Below are positions 1 through 8,777 of a stretch of 64,000 bases of DNA, in pieces. Below the pieces are notes generated by a model. That model made no database searches, was not told the origin of the DNA, and worked only from the letters and a program-made list of their open reading frames with translations. This stretch comes from Nitrosospira briensis (GTDB lineage Bacteria > Pseudomonadota > Gammaproteobacteria > Burkholderiales > Nitrosomonadaceae): positions 1-64,000 of the forward strand of contig NZ_FOVJ01000003.1 in the NCBI RefSeq assembly GCF_900115125.1, read 5' to 3'. Position numbers and translations under genes: made by a program. The first letter of the stretch is position 1; each line of letters opens with the position of its first letter.

Positions 1-110
1 GCGATTCCACAACCCAAGAAAAAGAAGGCAGCTGGAAATGCGTCAACGGCATGCTTTAGGCTTAACCATCCGTCCGTGAAAATGGGGCAAAACCCACCCA
101 GAGGGATTAA

Positions 111-239
111 CCAAACTCAAAGATCAAGGCATTGGTGCATTTCTTACCGCACGTGGCTGGCGGGTATGAAATTGACCAGAATGTGATTAATCGTGCTTTG
201 TGGGTATTGGCCGAGGAAATGCGAAAACTGAAAGCCTGA
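111..239 (+). pseudogene. C-terminal remnant of an unidentified gene
   Basis: After an in-frame stop at 108-110 the frame is open to a TGA at 237-239 and ends in a protein-like tail (…INRALWVLAEEMRKLKA). There is no start codon or ribosome-binding site in the open part, and a hairpin follows 11 bases after the stop, as expected at the end of a real gene. I read it as the last part of a degraded gene whose front lies outside or has been lost. No family recognised. Confidence 0.25.
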
Positions 240-248
240 CAAATAATT

Positions 249-274
249 AAGCCCAACGCGAAAGGGTTGGGCTT
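249..274 (+). terminator. Rho-independent-type hairpin
   Basis: The stem GCCCAAC (251-257) pairs with GTTGGGC (266-272) around an 8-base loop, and AA/TT extends it to 249-274. The following tract (TTCTC) is only weakly T-rich, so efficiency is uncertain. It sits just after the gene remnant and before yedK. Confidence 0.55.
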
Positions 275-371
275 CTCAACACCGGGGAATGATTTTCGCG
301 TCCGCGAAAATATTTCGTCGTTGAACTTACTAAGTATGAAGCGGCCTGTTGACTCAATTACAATTATTGCT

Positions 372-1073
372 ATGTGCGGACGATTTGAGCAATCCGGGAC
401 TCGCAAGTATTACGCCCGTGCGTTAGGGGCGGACATGAGCAATGATCTGGAGTGGACCGGTGGCGACCATATTGCTTCGTACAACATCGCGCCGGGCCTG
501 TGCCCATGGATGATAACGCTGCACAATCATAGACTGGAATTCATCGGCCAAACCTGGGGCTATCGGACTCCTGAAGAAGCTGCTGCAAAGAAAAAACCGT
601 GGATAAACGCCCGGATCGAGAAAGCTTTAACCGGGCGCTACTTCCGGCACATGTTTCGCGATGGGAGGGTGATCATTCCTGGAGGGGGATGGTTCGAGTG
701 GACGCTTGAAAACGGCAAAAAACAGCCCTGGTATATAAAGCGGAAGGATGACGAGCCCATTTTCATGGCAGGGCTAACAAACTTCAGGCCGAATACTCAG
801 CAAAACGTCGAAGTTGGATTTGTGATCGTGACAGAGGACAGCAGCGGCGGCATGGTGGACATCCACGACCGCAGGCCCGTTGTGCTGGAACCGGAGGACG
901 CGTGGCGCTGGATGGACCCTGATACGCCGGTTGAGGAAGCGGCGCATATCGCGCAGACACGCTCTTTGCCTGGCGACGCCTTTACCTGGTGGAGAGTGGA
1001 TAGAGCCGTGAACCGGGCCGATCCTTTCAACAACAGCAGAGAATTGCTGAAACCGATAAGTGAGTCCGCCTAA
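372..1073 (+). CDS. yedK: SRAP-domain abasic-site-binding protein (YedK/HMCES family)
   Basis: SRAP proteins form a covalent thiazolidine cross-link to abasic sites in single-stranded DNA through the cysteine exposed when Met1 is removed, shielding replication forks. The protein starts MCGRFEQ, so Cys2 is in place; the start at 372 was chosen for this reason although the frame is open from 267. Other family signatures are YNIAPG (conserved Asn), GGGWFEW (catalytic Glu) and IHDRRPVVL (conserved His). At 233 residues it has the normal family length. A truncated second copy of the same 5' end lies at 2425, beside a broken ligD, so a DNA-repair neighbourhood is plausible. Assignment is firm by motif. 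Confidence 0.93.
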   Translation: MCGRFEQSGTRKYYARALGADMSNDLEWTGGDHIASYNIAPGLCPWMITLHNHRLEFIGQTWGYRTPEEAAAKKKPWINARIEKALTGRYFRHMFRDGRVIIPGGGWFEWTLENGKKQPWYIKRKDDEPIFMAGLTNFRPNTQQNVEVGFVIVTEDSSGGMVDIHDRRPVVLEPEDAWRWMDPDTPVEEAAHIAQTRSLPGDAFTWWRVDRAVNRADPFNNSRELLKPISESA

Positions 1074-1187
1074 CCCTACTATTAATCCTAAAGTAGTTTC
1101 TCAGGGCTAGCAGAAACAGAAAGAAAAGTACTGCCGAAAGGATTGTCTGGGCAATACCGGCGAACACCACCCCTCAAATATCAGTAC

Positions 1188-2348
1188 TCATGGGCTTCTT
1201 GCGCCGCCCAAAAGCCCGAGCAAGCCCAATCCGGCGAGCATCAAGGCATAGGTTTCGGGTTCGGGAACAATTGAAGCGCGGGCTATGACTTGACCATTGT
1301 TATTGATGTCTATCGCCTCGGTTAAAACTACCCCTTGGGGCAGGTCAACCAACGAACTAAGATCGGTCATTCCTTCACCATTGACACCAGTGATAAAGGC
1401 GTGGCGCTCACCCTCACCAAAACGACCAGCCGAGTACCATCCCACCACTTGCCCAGCATCATTGATGCCCAAGGCGGTACTGTAATCTCCACCCAGCGTC
1501 CCGAGGTCGGTCATCCCCACCCCATTGGGGCCGGTGATGAAAGCGTGCGTAGCATCTGCGACGGTGCGGGAATCCCCCACCACCTGCCCGGCGTCATTGA
1601 TGCCAGTGGCGTAACTGTCATCTCCACCGAGCGTCCCGAGATCCGTAATACCCACGCCATTGGGGCCTGTTATGAACGCATGAGAGCCTCCTCCGACTAC
1701 GAGCGAGGCTCCTACCACCTGCCCGGTGTTATTAATGCTGGTAGCATCAATATACTTATCACCCCAGGGAGACTCTCCGCCAAGATCGCCAATAAAATTC
1801 AGGCCCTCGCCATTAGGCCCGGTCATGAACCCAAGGGATCCATCCCTCAAAATCCGAGACCCTACCACCTGCCCGGCGTCATTGATGCCGTTGATGTCGT
1901 TCCCCCGACCCTGAACAACGCCTGGTTCTTCGGATACTGTTTTTGGATCCGTACCATTGGGTCCAGTGACGAAGAAAGGCCCTTGAAAAACCCATGAAGG
2001 TATCAGAGTTTGGCCTGCAACCCGTCCGGCATTATTAATTACGTCGCCCGAACGGATGACGTAATTAGAAGGCTCGGGAAAATTTGCGATCTCTCTTATG
2101 CCCATTCCATCGGGGCCCGTGATGAAGGCACGGGGTCCTGCCGAAGTGTAAAAACTGCCTGTCACCTGTCCGGCATCGTTGAGTGCGCTGGCGTATCCCC
2201 CGCTTCCCAAATCGAGCCTTGTCCAAGTCTTGTTGTTCGTGTCAATAAGGTACGGGACGCTTTGAGCAGTGGCATGAGTAACGAAGCTGAGGCCGGCAAT
2301 TAATGTAAGAACGAGGTTACAGATTTTGAAGCAATGGCTGAGTATCAT
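1188..2348 (-). CDS. PEP-CTERM protein with HAF repeats
   Basis: This is a 386-residue exported protein. It has an N-terminal signal peptide (hydrophobic core NLVLTLIAGLSFV, ending at THATAQ) and a series of about seven to eight HAF-type repeats of roughly 40-50 residues of the form AFITGPNG-G---DLGTLGGD-S-A-GINDAGQVVG. The C-terminal sorting signal is PEPETYALMLAGLGLLGLLG followed by an Arg-containing end (ARSP). PEP-CTERM proteins are cut and probably anchored or released by exosortases; an exosortase B gene lies at 57612 in this window, so the link is plausible but not shown. The repeats are also high-identity DNA repeats. The function of HAF repeats is unknown. It is a single gene with no obvious operon partner. 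Confidence 0.9.
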   Translation of the reverse strand: MILSHCFKICNLVLTLIAGLSFVTHATAQSVPYLIDTNNKTWTRLDLGSGGYASALNDAGQVTGSFYTSAGPRAFITGPDGMGIREIANFPEPSNYVIRSGDVINNAGRVAGQTLIPSWVFQGPFFVTGPNGTDPKTVSEEPGVVQGRGNDINGINDAGQVVGSRILRDGSLGFMTGPNGEGLNFIGDLGGESPWGDKYIDATSINNTGQVVGASLVVGGGSHAFITGPNGVGITDLGTLGGDDSYATGINDAGQVVGDSRTVADATHAFITGPNGVGMTDLGTLGGDYSTALGINDAGQVVGWYSAGRFGEGERHAFITGVNGEGMTDLSSLVDLPQGVVLTEAIDINNNGQVIARASIVPEPETYALMLAGLGLLGLLGGARSP

Positions 2349-2424
2349 CGCGTGCCCCGATATGTAGAATCCATTACTTCAAATTAGGTGATGGAATTCA
2401 GGCTGTCAAATCCGATTCCTATCG

Positions 2425-2577
2425 ATGTGCGGACGATTCGAGCAGCCCGAAGACGTCATGCATTCTGACGTGGAATGCGGTTATTGGGATGACGGTCAGA
2501 CCTTAAAGATCAGGACTTACGGCCTGAACCCCAACTTTTTCATGGCCGATAATATCGACTGCCTTGATGCTTCGTAG
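2425..2577 (+). pseudogene. Truncated yedK 5' end
   Basis: The frame begins MCGRFEQPEDV, the diagnostic start of YedK/HMCES and almost the same first codons as the intact gene at 372. Homology stops after about 11-20 residues; the remaining frame runs antisense through the 3' end of ligD to a TAG at 2575. It looks like the leftover 5' end of a second yedK whose body was deleted when its present junction with ligD formed. Translation is possible but a function is unlikely. Confidence 0.5.
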
Positions 2578-4465
2578 TCTGACCACGGACTATTTCCTTT
2601 TTCCAGCCGGTCCTGGATATTTGAAGCAGTCCAGCGAGCTGCACTTGTCAGGCCGGGCAGCTCTTCCCATGCCAGCGGCACAGACACACCCAAGCCAGGG
2701 CGAGCCCGGGCTGACCAGGCGCATATGGTCGTGGCGCCCAAGCCATTTCTCAGGTAGTCGATAAAGATTTTTCCCCTCCGGTTGCTCGGCCCGCTCTTCG
2801 CCACAAAACGTTGCGGTATCGTCTTGGCCAGGTGCACGACGATAGCCTGGGAGAAGTCCTTTACCGTATCCCAGTCACGCAGCCTTTTGAGTGGAACGAC
2901 GACATGCAAACCCTTTCCTCCGCTGGTCTTGAGGAAGGACTTCAACCCCAGTTCATTGAGGAAGATGCGCACGAGTTGCGCTGCTTCCTGCATATGCTCC
3001 CAGTGAAGCCCTTCCCCAGGGTCGAGGTCAAAGGTCATTCTGTCTGGTTTGCCTATAGCGTTCTTGGTGGCGTTCCAGGTGTGGAATTCGATCACGTTCA
3101 TTTGCGCCGCTGACAGGATTCCCTCTACCGTCGAGATTTCCAGATACGCGGGTGGTCAGGGTGCAGCGCCGGATCAAGCTGAGTAACACCCGGCATCCTG
3201 GCGTTTTCAAGATGCTTCTGGAAAAACAGTTCTCCCGTGATTCCCTCAGGCGCGCGCACGAGCGATACCGGCCTGCCCGCAAGGTGCTCAAGCATCAGGG
3301 GCGCGACAATGCTGTAGTAGCGCACCAGCTCTATTTTGGTAAAGCCGGTGGATGGATCTATTACCCGATCCGGGTTGCTGACCTTCGGCATGGCTACCGG
3401 CGCAGGCTTCGGGGCGCTCGAATGAACCGGTTTTTCACGTGTAATTGACTCGGCCTTCTTGTCTATTCTCAAGCCCTGAAACGAAGGGTGGCGGATATGG
3501 CCGTCCCGGGTCCATTCGGAAAAAGAGACTTCCGCGACCAGTGTGGGCTTGACCCAATGAGCATTGCGAGGAATGTCAGGTGTCTTGGCAAAGGGATTTT
3601 CGATTGTTTCTATTTTTTCCAGCTTCGCCTTCAGATCGCGAAGGGTTTTATCGCTGTATCCCGTGCCAACGTTCCCCGCATATCGCAGTTTCTTATCCTC
3701 ATAGAAGCCGACCAGAAGCGCGCCGAATCCTGTTCGGGAGCCCTTCGGATCGGTATAGCCGCCAACGACGAATTCCTGCCGCTGGCTGCACTTGAGCTTT
3801 ATCCAGTCGGGCGAGCGGCGCGAGACATACGTCGAGGACTTGCGCTTGCCGATGACGCCTTCCAGTCCCATGCGGCATGCTGACGCGATGATGTCTTTTG
3901 CCGGAACGTCGAACGTTTCGCTGAAGTGCACGGTTTTCGAAGCGCGAGTTTCGAACAGGCCTTTGAGGAATTCACCGCGGGCAGTGAGAGGTACAGTTCT
4001 TAAGTCAAAGCCGGCATAAAACGGGACATCAAAAACGAAATAAATGATGTTCCCGGTGCGCGAACTATCAAATGCGTTCTGCAGGGCCTGAAAATCAGGC
4101 ACGCCTACGTCGTTGGGCACGACGACTTCGCCGTCCAGCCAACCGCTTTGAAAACCCATCGCAGCGATTGCCTTTTCTACATGCGGCAGCTTGTGGGTCC
4201 AGTCATTCCCGTTGCGCGTGAAAAGCTGGATTCTCTTTTCCTCTATTCTGGCCAGTATCCGATAACCGTCGAACTTGATTTCATATGCCCATTCATCAGC
4301 GTCATTGGGAGGCCCATCGACGAGCGTTGCAAGCTCGGGCGTGAGAATTGGCGGGAGATCGGCTTTGAGTGCGTTTTCCGGCAAATCCGGGGAAGGGGAG
4401 GGCCTTTTCTTGCGAGGCGCTGCCACGCTCCTTGCAGGCTTGGCACTTTTGAGCGAACCGGGCAC
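2517..4465 (-). pseudogene. ligD: ATP-dependent DNA ligase D (ligase + polymerase domains), frameshifted
   Basis: LigD is the ligase/polymerase of bacterial non-homologous end joining. The first frame (4465 to 3125) carries the ligase domain with motif I EIKFDGYR (adenylated Lys64), the OB-fold region, and the start of the primase-like polymerase domain. It ends early at HPRIWKSRR-stop. The second frame (to 2517) continues the polymerase domain in phase (LEISTVEGILSAAQMNVIEF, then FDLDPGEG with the catalytic Asp pair, and KTSGGKGLHV). Restoring one T at about 3145-3148 rejoins the frames, so a one-base deletion splits the gene inside the polymerase domain. There is no phosphoesterase domain: the frame is closed upstream at 4484, and the only start is GTG 4465 with a poor ribosome-binding site. 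No Ku gene is in the window. A sequencing error is the alternative. Confidence 0.88.
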
Positions 4466-4502
4466 CTTTGCTCGAGCCTGGTCTTAGATTGAAGCTGTTT
4501 CT

Positions 4503-4781
4503 TTATTTGCCATTGGCGGCGGCCTTAAGGGCAGCGCCTGCCTTGAATGCAGGGATCTTCGATGCTGCGATTTGCAGTTCTTCACCCGTCCTGGGATTGC
4601 GTCCGGCACGCGCGGGGCGCTCCCGCACTTCGAACGTTCCAAAACCGGGTAACGACAGGGAATCTCCTTTTTTCAGGGTGTCAGAAATGACCTCAAGTAG
4701 CGCGCCAACAGCGCGTTCAGCGTCAGATTTGCTAGAGCCGGTCTTGGCGGCCATGGCGTCGATGAGTTCTTTTTTATTCAT
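4503..4781 (-). CDS. hup: HU-family DNA-binding protein
   Basis: A 92-residue histone-like protein that bends and compacts DNA as a dimer. The whole length matches HU: the N-terminal helix MNKKELIDAMAAKTG, the central LSLPGFGTFEVRERPARAGRNPRTGEE beta-arm with the conserved RNP-TGE motif, and the C-terminal helix ending KAAANGK. A strong Shine-Dalgarno (AGGAGA) precedes ATG 4781. It lies 37 bases upstream of ligD on the same strand, so the two could share a transcript. The family is certain; the exact paralogue (HupA- or HupB-like) is not resolved. Confidence 0.95.
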   Translation of the reverse strand: MNKKELIDAMAAKTGSSKSDAERAVGALLEVISDTLKKGDSLSLPGFGTFEVRERPARAGRNPRTGEELQIAASKIPAFKAGAALKAAANGK

Positions 4782-4969
4782 GGTTTCGATCCTCTCCTTT
4801 TTGTCATTCTATTAAGACCTTATTAATTACGCCGTTACTCTACCTTAATACCTTAAGTTGTCTTCAGTCCAAGATCAACAAGGCAGTAAAAAAAATAATT
4901 TCATAGGAAAGCACATCAGACGGGGACAATCATGAAAGAGGTTATTCCCGCACTAATCGGGATGCTGAT

Positions 4970-5460
4970 ATGCAAGCCTTGAGATTCATTGCAATAGCAA
5001 TCTATGGCTTATGCTTTTCGCTCGCCCATGCGGAAACATTGACCGGCCAGGTCGTGAGAATTGCCGATGGCGACACATTGACCATTCTGGATGCCGCAAG
5101 GCAGCAGCATAAAATACGGCTATCCGGCATTGATGCGCCCGAGAGAAAGCAGGCGTTTGGCACCGTATCACGGCAGTATCTGGCGAGCCTGGCTTTTGGC
5201 AAAGCGGTTACCGTGGAGTGGTACAAGCGCGACCGATATCAGCGAATTATAGGCAGGGTGCTGGTGGATGGCAGGGACGTGAACCTGGATCTGTGAGGGC
5301 AGGGCTTGCCTGGCATTACAAGTACTATGAAAAGGAGCAGCCGCCTGGAGAGCGCCGCCTGTATTCAGAAGCTGAAGAAGCCGCCAGGCTTGATCGAGTT
5401 GGGCTATGGCGCGATCCATCTCCCATCCCACCCTGGGTTTTTCGGCGCAAGCGCAGGTAG
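4970..5460 (+). pseudogene. Secreted thermonuclease-like (SNase) protein, frameshifted
   Basis: This encodes a signal peptide (ending SLAHAE) and a staphylococcal-nuclease-fold domain with the expected motifs RIADGDTLTI, LSGIDAPERKQAFG and VEWYKRDRYQRIIGRVLVDGRDVNLDL. A TGA at 5294 then ends the frame. The rest of the domain continues in the next frame as VRAGLAWHYKYYEKEQPPGE to a stop at 5460, so loss of one G near 5294 explains the break. A 16-residue upstream frame (4932-4982) overlaps the start; its leader is conserved in the partial copy at 9506, possibly as a translational leader. Family members degrade nucleic acids with Ca2+. As written the product lacks the C-terminal third and is probably inactive. 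A base-calling error cannot be excluded. Confidence 0.85.
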
Positions 5461-5519
5461 AACAATTTTCTTAATCCGTGTGCATTTCACTGCATTATTG
5501 AAGCGTTGGTAACTTTGTT

Positions 5520-5990
5520 ATGGAAAAGCTGAGACGAGCCAATATGTTCGAGATTACTGAATTCGTGCAGCCAGCCGAACTAAGAGAGCGATTGCTTCAG
5601 GAGAGAGCCGAGCTTGCCAAGCAAACTACTTGCACTCACCAGTTCGCGGCATACGAGAACCTAGCAGAAGTGGGTTATCTCTCCTTCGATGACCGCTCAG
5701 ATATCAAGACAGGAGTTCTGTATGAAGTCTTTGTTCTGCTGCAATTCAGGCACAGGGGAGCCGGGAGCAAGCTCGTCACATTTGCGGAGGATTTTGCTCG
5801 TTCAATTGGTTGTACACGAGTTCGACTCACGGTTAACGCGTTTGATCTGAGCGTGGGTCACAATTGGCTTGAGTCTTGGTATGCAAAACGAGGTTACCTC
5901 ATTGCCCAGGATGGTTCGCAGGAATATGAGAAGTACTTGCAAGCGGTTGAGCAGGCCGCAAGGGAGTCAGGGGCGCCTGAGGCTGAATGA
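5520..5990 (+). CDS. GNAT-family N-acetyltransferase
   Basis: A 156-residue protein with the GNAT acetyl-CoA-binding fold. Motif A reads VFVLLQFRHRGAGSKLVTFAEDFAR, where RHRGAG is the pyrophosphate-binding R/Q-x-x-G-x-G/A signature, followed by the beta5 segment CTRVRLTVNA and the motif-B-like WLESWYAKRGYLI. The substrate cannot be predicted. ATG 5544 (MFEITEF) is an alternative start, since neither ATG has a strong ribosome-binding site. It is a lone gene between the broken nuclease and IS debris. Confidence 0.85.
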   Translation: MEKLRRANMFEITEFVQPAELRERLLQERAELAKQTTCTHQFAAYENLAEVGYLSFDDRSDIKTGVLYEVFVLLQFRHRGAGSKLVTFAEDFARSIGCTRVRLTVNAFDLSVGHNWLESWYAKRGYLIAQDGSQEYEKYLQAVEQAARESGAPEAE

Positions 5991-6126
5991 ACATAGGGAC
6001 CAGATACAGAATTTTGATATCGACCTGCCCAAACGAAGGATAGCAAAAGTGATGGGCGTGGCCTACAACGGTTGACCGATCCAGCTAGAAATCCATCTAT
6101 ATCGGGGTCGCCTCAGAATTCGGAAT

Positions 6127-6318
6127 TTAAAGTACGCTAAGGGATACGCGGTTCAGTAGCGGCGAGGCCTTCAGCGACGCGATGGTGCTGGAAGCCAGAA
6201 TCGACCCGGCATCCTTGTTCTGGACCTGCGCCAGTAGTTGGTCAATCAGTTCATCCGGGAATAGCTTGGCGGCCTTCGCTTTGGTCTTTCTGCTCTTGGT
6301 GGTCATTGTGTCGGTCAT
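6127..6318 (-). pseudogene. N-terminal fragment of an IS256-family transposase
   Basis: The first about 40 residues (…KLFPDELIDQLLAQVQNKDAGSIL) match the conserved start of IS256/Mutator-family transposases as I know it. Family members are about 400 residues; here the frame diverges after SIL and stops at 63 residues, so the DDE catalytic part is missing. A good ribosome-binding site (AAGGGAGAC) still precedes ATG 6318. An 8-bp inverted repeat (GGGCATTC 6391-6398, GAATGCCC 6423-6430) lies upstream but I cannot tie it to the IS end. Remnant of an insertion event. Confidence 0.6.
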
Positions 6319-6521
6319 GGTGTCTCCCTTTCAATATCATCTCATGACCTTACACACAAAATAAATGACAGGCTCCTTTCTATTTAAATAGGGCATTCAC
6401 ATTACGCTTGGCTTCCTCTCGCGAATGCCCGAGACTACAAACTTGCCGACGTGGCGTTACCAGGTAGATAGCTTGTTGAGTTCCAAGTAAAAACTATTTG
6501 CGTTTATCGTTTTCTATTGCG

Positions 6522-7802
6522 CTACTTTTCTGCCACCTTTGCTAGTAGATTTATAGCAGAGTCGTCTCCCTGAGCAGCAGCCTTTCGAATCCACTGAATA
6601 GCCTGGGTAAGATTTCGTGGGACGCCATCACCCTTCGCGTACATCGTCCCCAACATAAATTGTGCGCTGGCATGACCCTGTACAGCGGCTTTGCGATACC
6701 AGTGGGCCGCCTGCGCAGAGTTTTGGGTAACCCCTATACCGTTGTGATACCTGTCTCCGAGAATATACTCGGCTTGCATGGCGCCTTGTTCCGCCGCCTT
6801 GCGAAACCAATGGAACGCTTGAGCGAAATCCTGTGGCAGACTTCCGCCCATGCTATAGATTGCGCCCAAAGTAACTTGAGCATCGGCATCGCCCTGATTC
6901 GCGGCCTTACGATACCACTTGACGGCCTGAGGATTGTCCTTCGGGACACCCTCGCCCTTCGCATACATTAGTCCCAATCTGTATTGAGCTTGAGGAAGGC
7001 CTTGCTCAGCCGCCTTTCGATACCACCGGGCTGCTTGAGCAAGATCTCTGGAAACGCCGTATCCGTTAAAATACCCATCAGCAAGGTTGTATTGCGCGTT
7101 AGCATATCCCTGGTCAGCCGCCTTTTGAAACCAAGGAATTGCATGAACGCGATTTTGCGGCACACCTAGTCCGTTATAGTACGCAAATCCCAGATTACTT
7201 TGTGCAGCCGCAAATCCTTGTTCGGCGGCTTTGCGATACCACTGAATCGCTTGAGCAGGATCTTTCGGTAAACCTGATCCGTTGCTGTAGCTATTACCAA
7301 GGTTGAATTGCGCTTTTGCATACCCTTGGTCAGCTGCTTTCCGAAACCACCGGGCTGCCAGAGCAAGATCTTTTGGGATACCTAAGCCATCGTAGTACGC
7401 TGTTCCCAAGTTAAACTGCGCCGGGGCATATCCTTGCTCGGCAGCCTTGCGATACCAACTGATTGCTAAAGCTGGGTCTTTCGCGATACCAGAGCCTGTG
7501 TAATAACTGTCCGCGAGGTTATATTGAGCCAAGGCATAATTCTGCTCAGCTGCCTTGCGAAACCATTGGACTGCCAGAGCGTGATCTTCGGCTACTCCCG
7601 TGCCTCTGCTATACGACACGCCCAAGGCGTTTTGAGCCTTCGCATCTCCTTGTTCGGCAAGAACCCGAAGCCTCGCTGTTGGTTCAGACTCGTTTCCTGC
7701 ACCAGCGGTTGCCCTACCATCAGCTGAAGCAGAAGCTTGAACTGTGCACGGGACTGATGTCAGGAGGGCAAGGACGGCAAGGACAGGTAAATGGATGTTC
7801 AT
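6522..7802 (-). CDS. Secreted Sel1-repeat (TPR-like) protein
   Basis: A 426-residue protein with a signal peptide (ending PCTVQASA) followed by about ten 36-residue Sel1-like repeats from about residue 45 to the end. Each follows the pattern A-Q-NLG--Y--G-G--KD-A-A--WYRKAAEQG-A. Sel1 repeats are alpha-alpha superhelices that act as protein-binding scaffolds, often in the periplasm and in envelope stress or host interaction. The repeats also give strong internal DNA repetition, a hot-spot for copy-number change. It is followed downstream on the same strand by IS debris, and preceded by two other small exported-protein genes on the same strand. The partner is unknown. Confidence 0.92.
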   Translation of the reverse strand: MNIHLPVLAVLALLTSVPCTVQASASADGRATAGAGNESEPTARLRVLAEQGDAKAQNALGVSYSRGTGVAEDHALAVQWFRKAAEQNYALAQYNLADSYYTGSGIAKDPALAISWYRKAAEQGYAPAQFNLGTAYYDGLGIPKDLALAARWFRKAADQGYAKAQFNLGNSYSNGSGLPKDPAQAIQWYRKAAEQGFAAAQSNLGFAYYNGLGVPQNRVHAIPWFQKAADQGYANAQYNLADGYFNGYGVSRDLAQAARWYRKAAEQGLPQAQYRLGLMYAKGEGVPKDNPQAVKWYRKAANQGDADAQVTLGAIYSMGGSLPQDFAQAFHWFRKAAEQGAMQAEYILGDRYHNGIGVTQNSAQAAHWYRKAAVQGHASAQFMLGTMYAKGDGVPRNLTQAIQWIRKAAAQGDDSAINLLAKVAEK

Positions 7803-7844
7803 TTATTCAGGTAGATGGTCATACCAAGAGGAGGTACATTTTTC

Positions 7845-8258
7845 TTATCGAATTTTTCCCGTGCAGACCTTGGTTGCGAAGGTGTCCCCAACTGTACCAG
7901 GCGTTATATCTTTAAACTCCCAAGTCGAATAGGTTACTTCGTCGAGTAGAGGTTTACCATTGTTCGTATAGTATTTAATCGAACTGACTGCGCTCTGATA
8001 TTTCCCGCAATCAAGTATAAATCTGCTAATGGAATATGGTTCCCCAACTCCAAAAGCTTCCCAAGCCTCCTTCTGCGAGGCTTCCAAGATTCCTTGGACC
8101 TTCACCCACGCACTTATTTTTCCATCTGGTAGGCGGGTAACCAGGGATGGATCAAAAGAGAATTGACCAGTTGGACCGCGACTTACCTCTACCCACTCTG
8201 CATGGGCAAGGCCACATAAGAGAGAGAGACCAAAACCAAAACTGCGCAAATTTCTCAT
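7845..8258 (-). CDS. Exported protein resembling surface-adhesin E family
   Basis: A 137-residue exported protein. The start at 8258 (MRNLRSFGFGLSLLCGLAHAEW) was chosen because it gives a clean signal peptide; the frame is open further upstream to 8357. The mature part (EWVEVSRGPTG…FDPSLV…AWVKV…FILDCGKYQ…YYTNNGKPL…FKDITPGTVGDTFATKVC) has the layout of the small beta-rich surface-adhesin-E-like domain found in many proteobacterial periplasmic proteins, with two Cys that could form a disulfide. The family call is by pattern memory only. It ends 42 bases before the Sel1 gene on the same strand. Confidence 0.68.
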   Translation of the reverse strand: MRNLRSFGFGLSLLCGLAHAEWVEVSRGPTGQFSFDPSLVTRLPDGKISAWVKVQGILEASQKEAWEAFGVGEPYSISRFILDCGKYQSAVSSIKYYTNNGKPLLDEVTYSTWEFKDITPGTVGDTFATKVCTGKIR

Positions 8259-8298
8259 TAGCGATGGGGGTTGGAACCGTAGCTGCCGTTGTGTTTGC

Positions 8299-8460
8299 TT
8301 AGTTATTTTGGTCATTATATTGCGCTGGATTGCTGTACTCGTTCCGCTGATGGTCATGATGGCTGGTATACCGGTTAACGTTGCCTTGGCTGTTGTAGTT
8401 ATCGTAGCGATGGCATGTTGAATTCGGATCGATGATGCGGGGCAATATACGTTCCGTCAT
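8299..8460 (-). CDS. Small His/Asn/Tyr-rich hypothetical protein
   Basis: A 53-residue frame from ATG 8460 to TAA 8299. The product is unusually rich in His, Asn, Tyr and Gln (CHRYDNYNSQGNVNRYTSHH…), a composition seen in secreted Asn/His-rich proteins rather than in random frames. It ends 40 bases before the adhesin-E-like start. No ribosome-binding site is obvious, and it may be the tail of a lost larger gene. Unrecognised. Confidence 0.3.
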   Translation of the reverse strand: MTERILPRIIDPNSTCHRYDNYNSQGNVNRYTSHHDHQRNEYSNPAQYNDQNN

Positions 8461-8777
8461 GTCGAGAATAGCCCCTTACGTATTACGTATTGATCGACAA
8501 ATGCGGCGCTACTCAGCGCGGCAAGGATTGGAATCAATATAATTTCCTCATTTCCTTCCTCTTAAAAAATGAAATAGTGATGTGACAAGCTCTAGGGAAG
8601 CAAAGATAGATTAGGTTTTGAATTACTCGCCGGTCTTGTTCGGGAGCTGATATTTTATATTCTGGACGGTTTCATCTAGTTCCCTCAGTTGGACGTGGTT
8701 TTCTGGCCCGTATTTCTAGCGAAATATGGTGATCCGGCAGCAATCAGGATAGGAAAAACTCGACGAAGATCTCCCAT
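8461..8777. other. Gene-poor stretch with possible coding remnant
   Basis: There is no intact gene in these 317 bases. On the minus strand, about 8627-8720 reads YGPENHVQLRELDETVQNIKY… and stops, a helical, protein-like C-terminus preceded closely by a stop codon. It is probably the tail of a decayed gene. No promoter or terminator is evident. Confidence 0.35.

Noticed and set aside
1335-2303. Long plus-strand frames opposite the HAF-repeat gene
   Set aside because: They are shadows of repetitive coding sequence; the minus strand has the signal peptide and PEP-CTERM tag.
6130-7802. CRISPR-like periodicity in the Sel1 gene
   Set aside because: The 108-base period is coding (36-residue repeats) and repeats are diverged, not spacer-separated direct repeats; no CRISPR array or cas gene is in the window.
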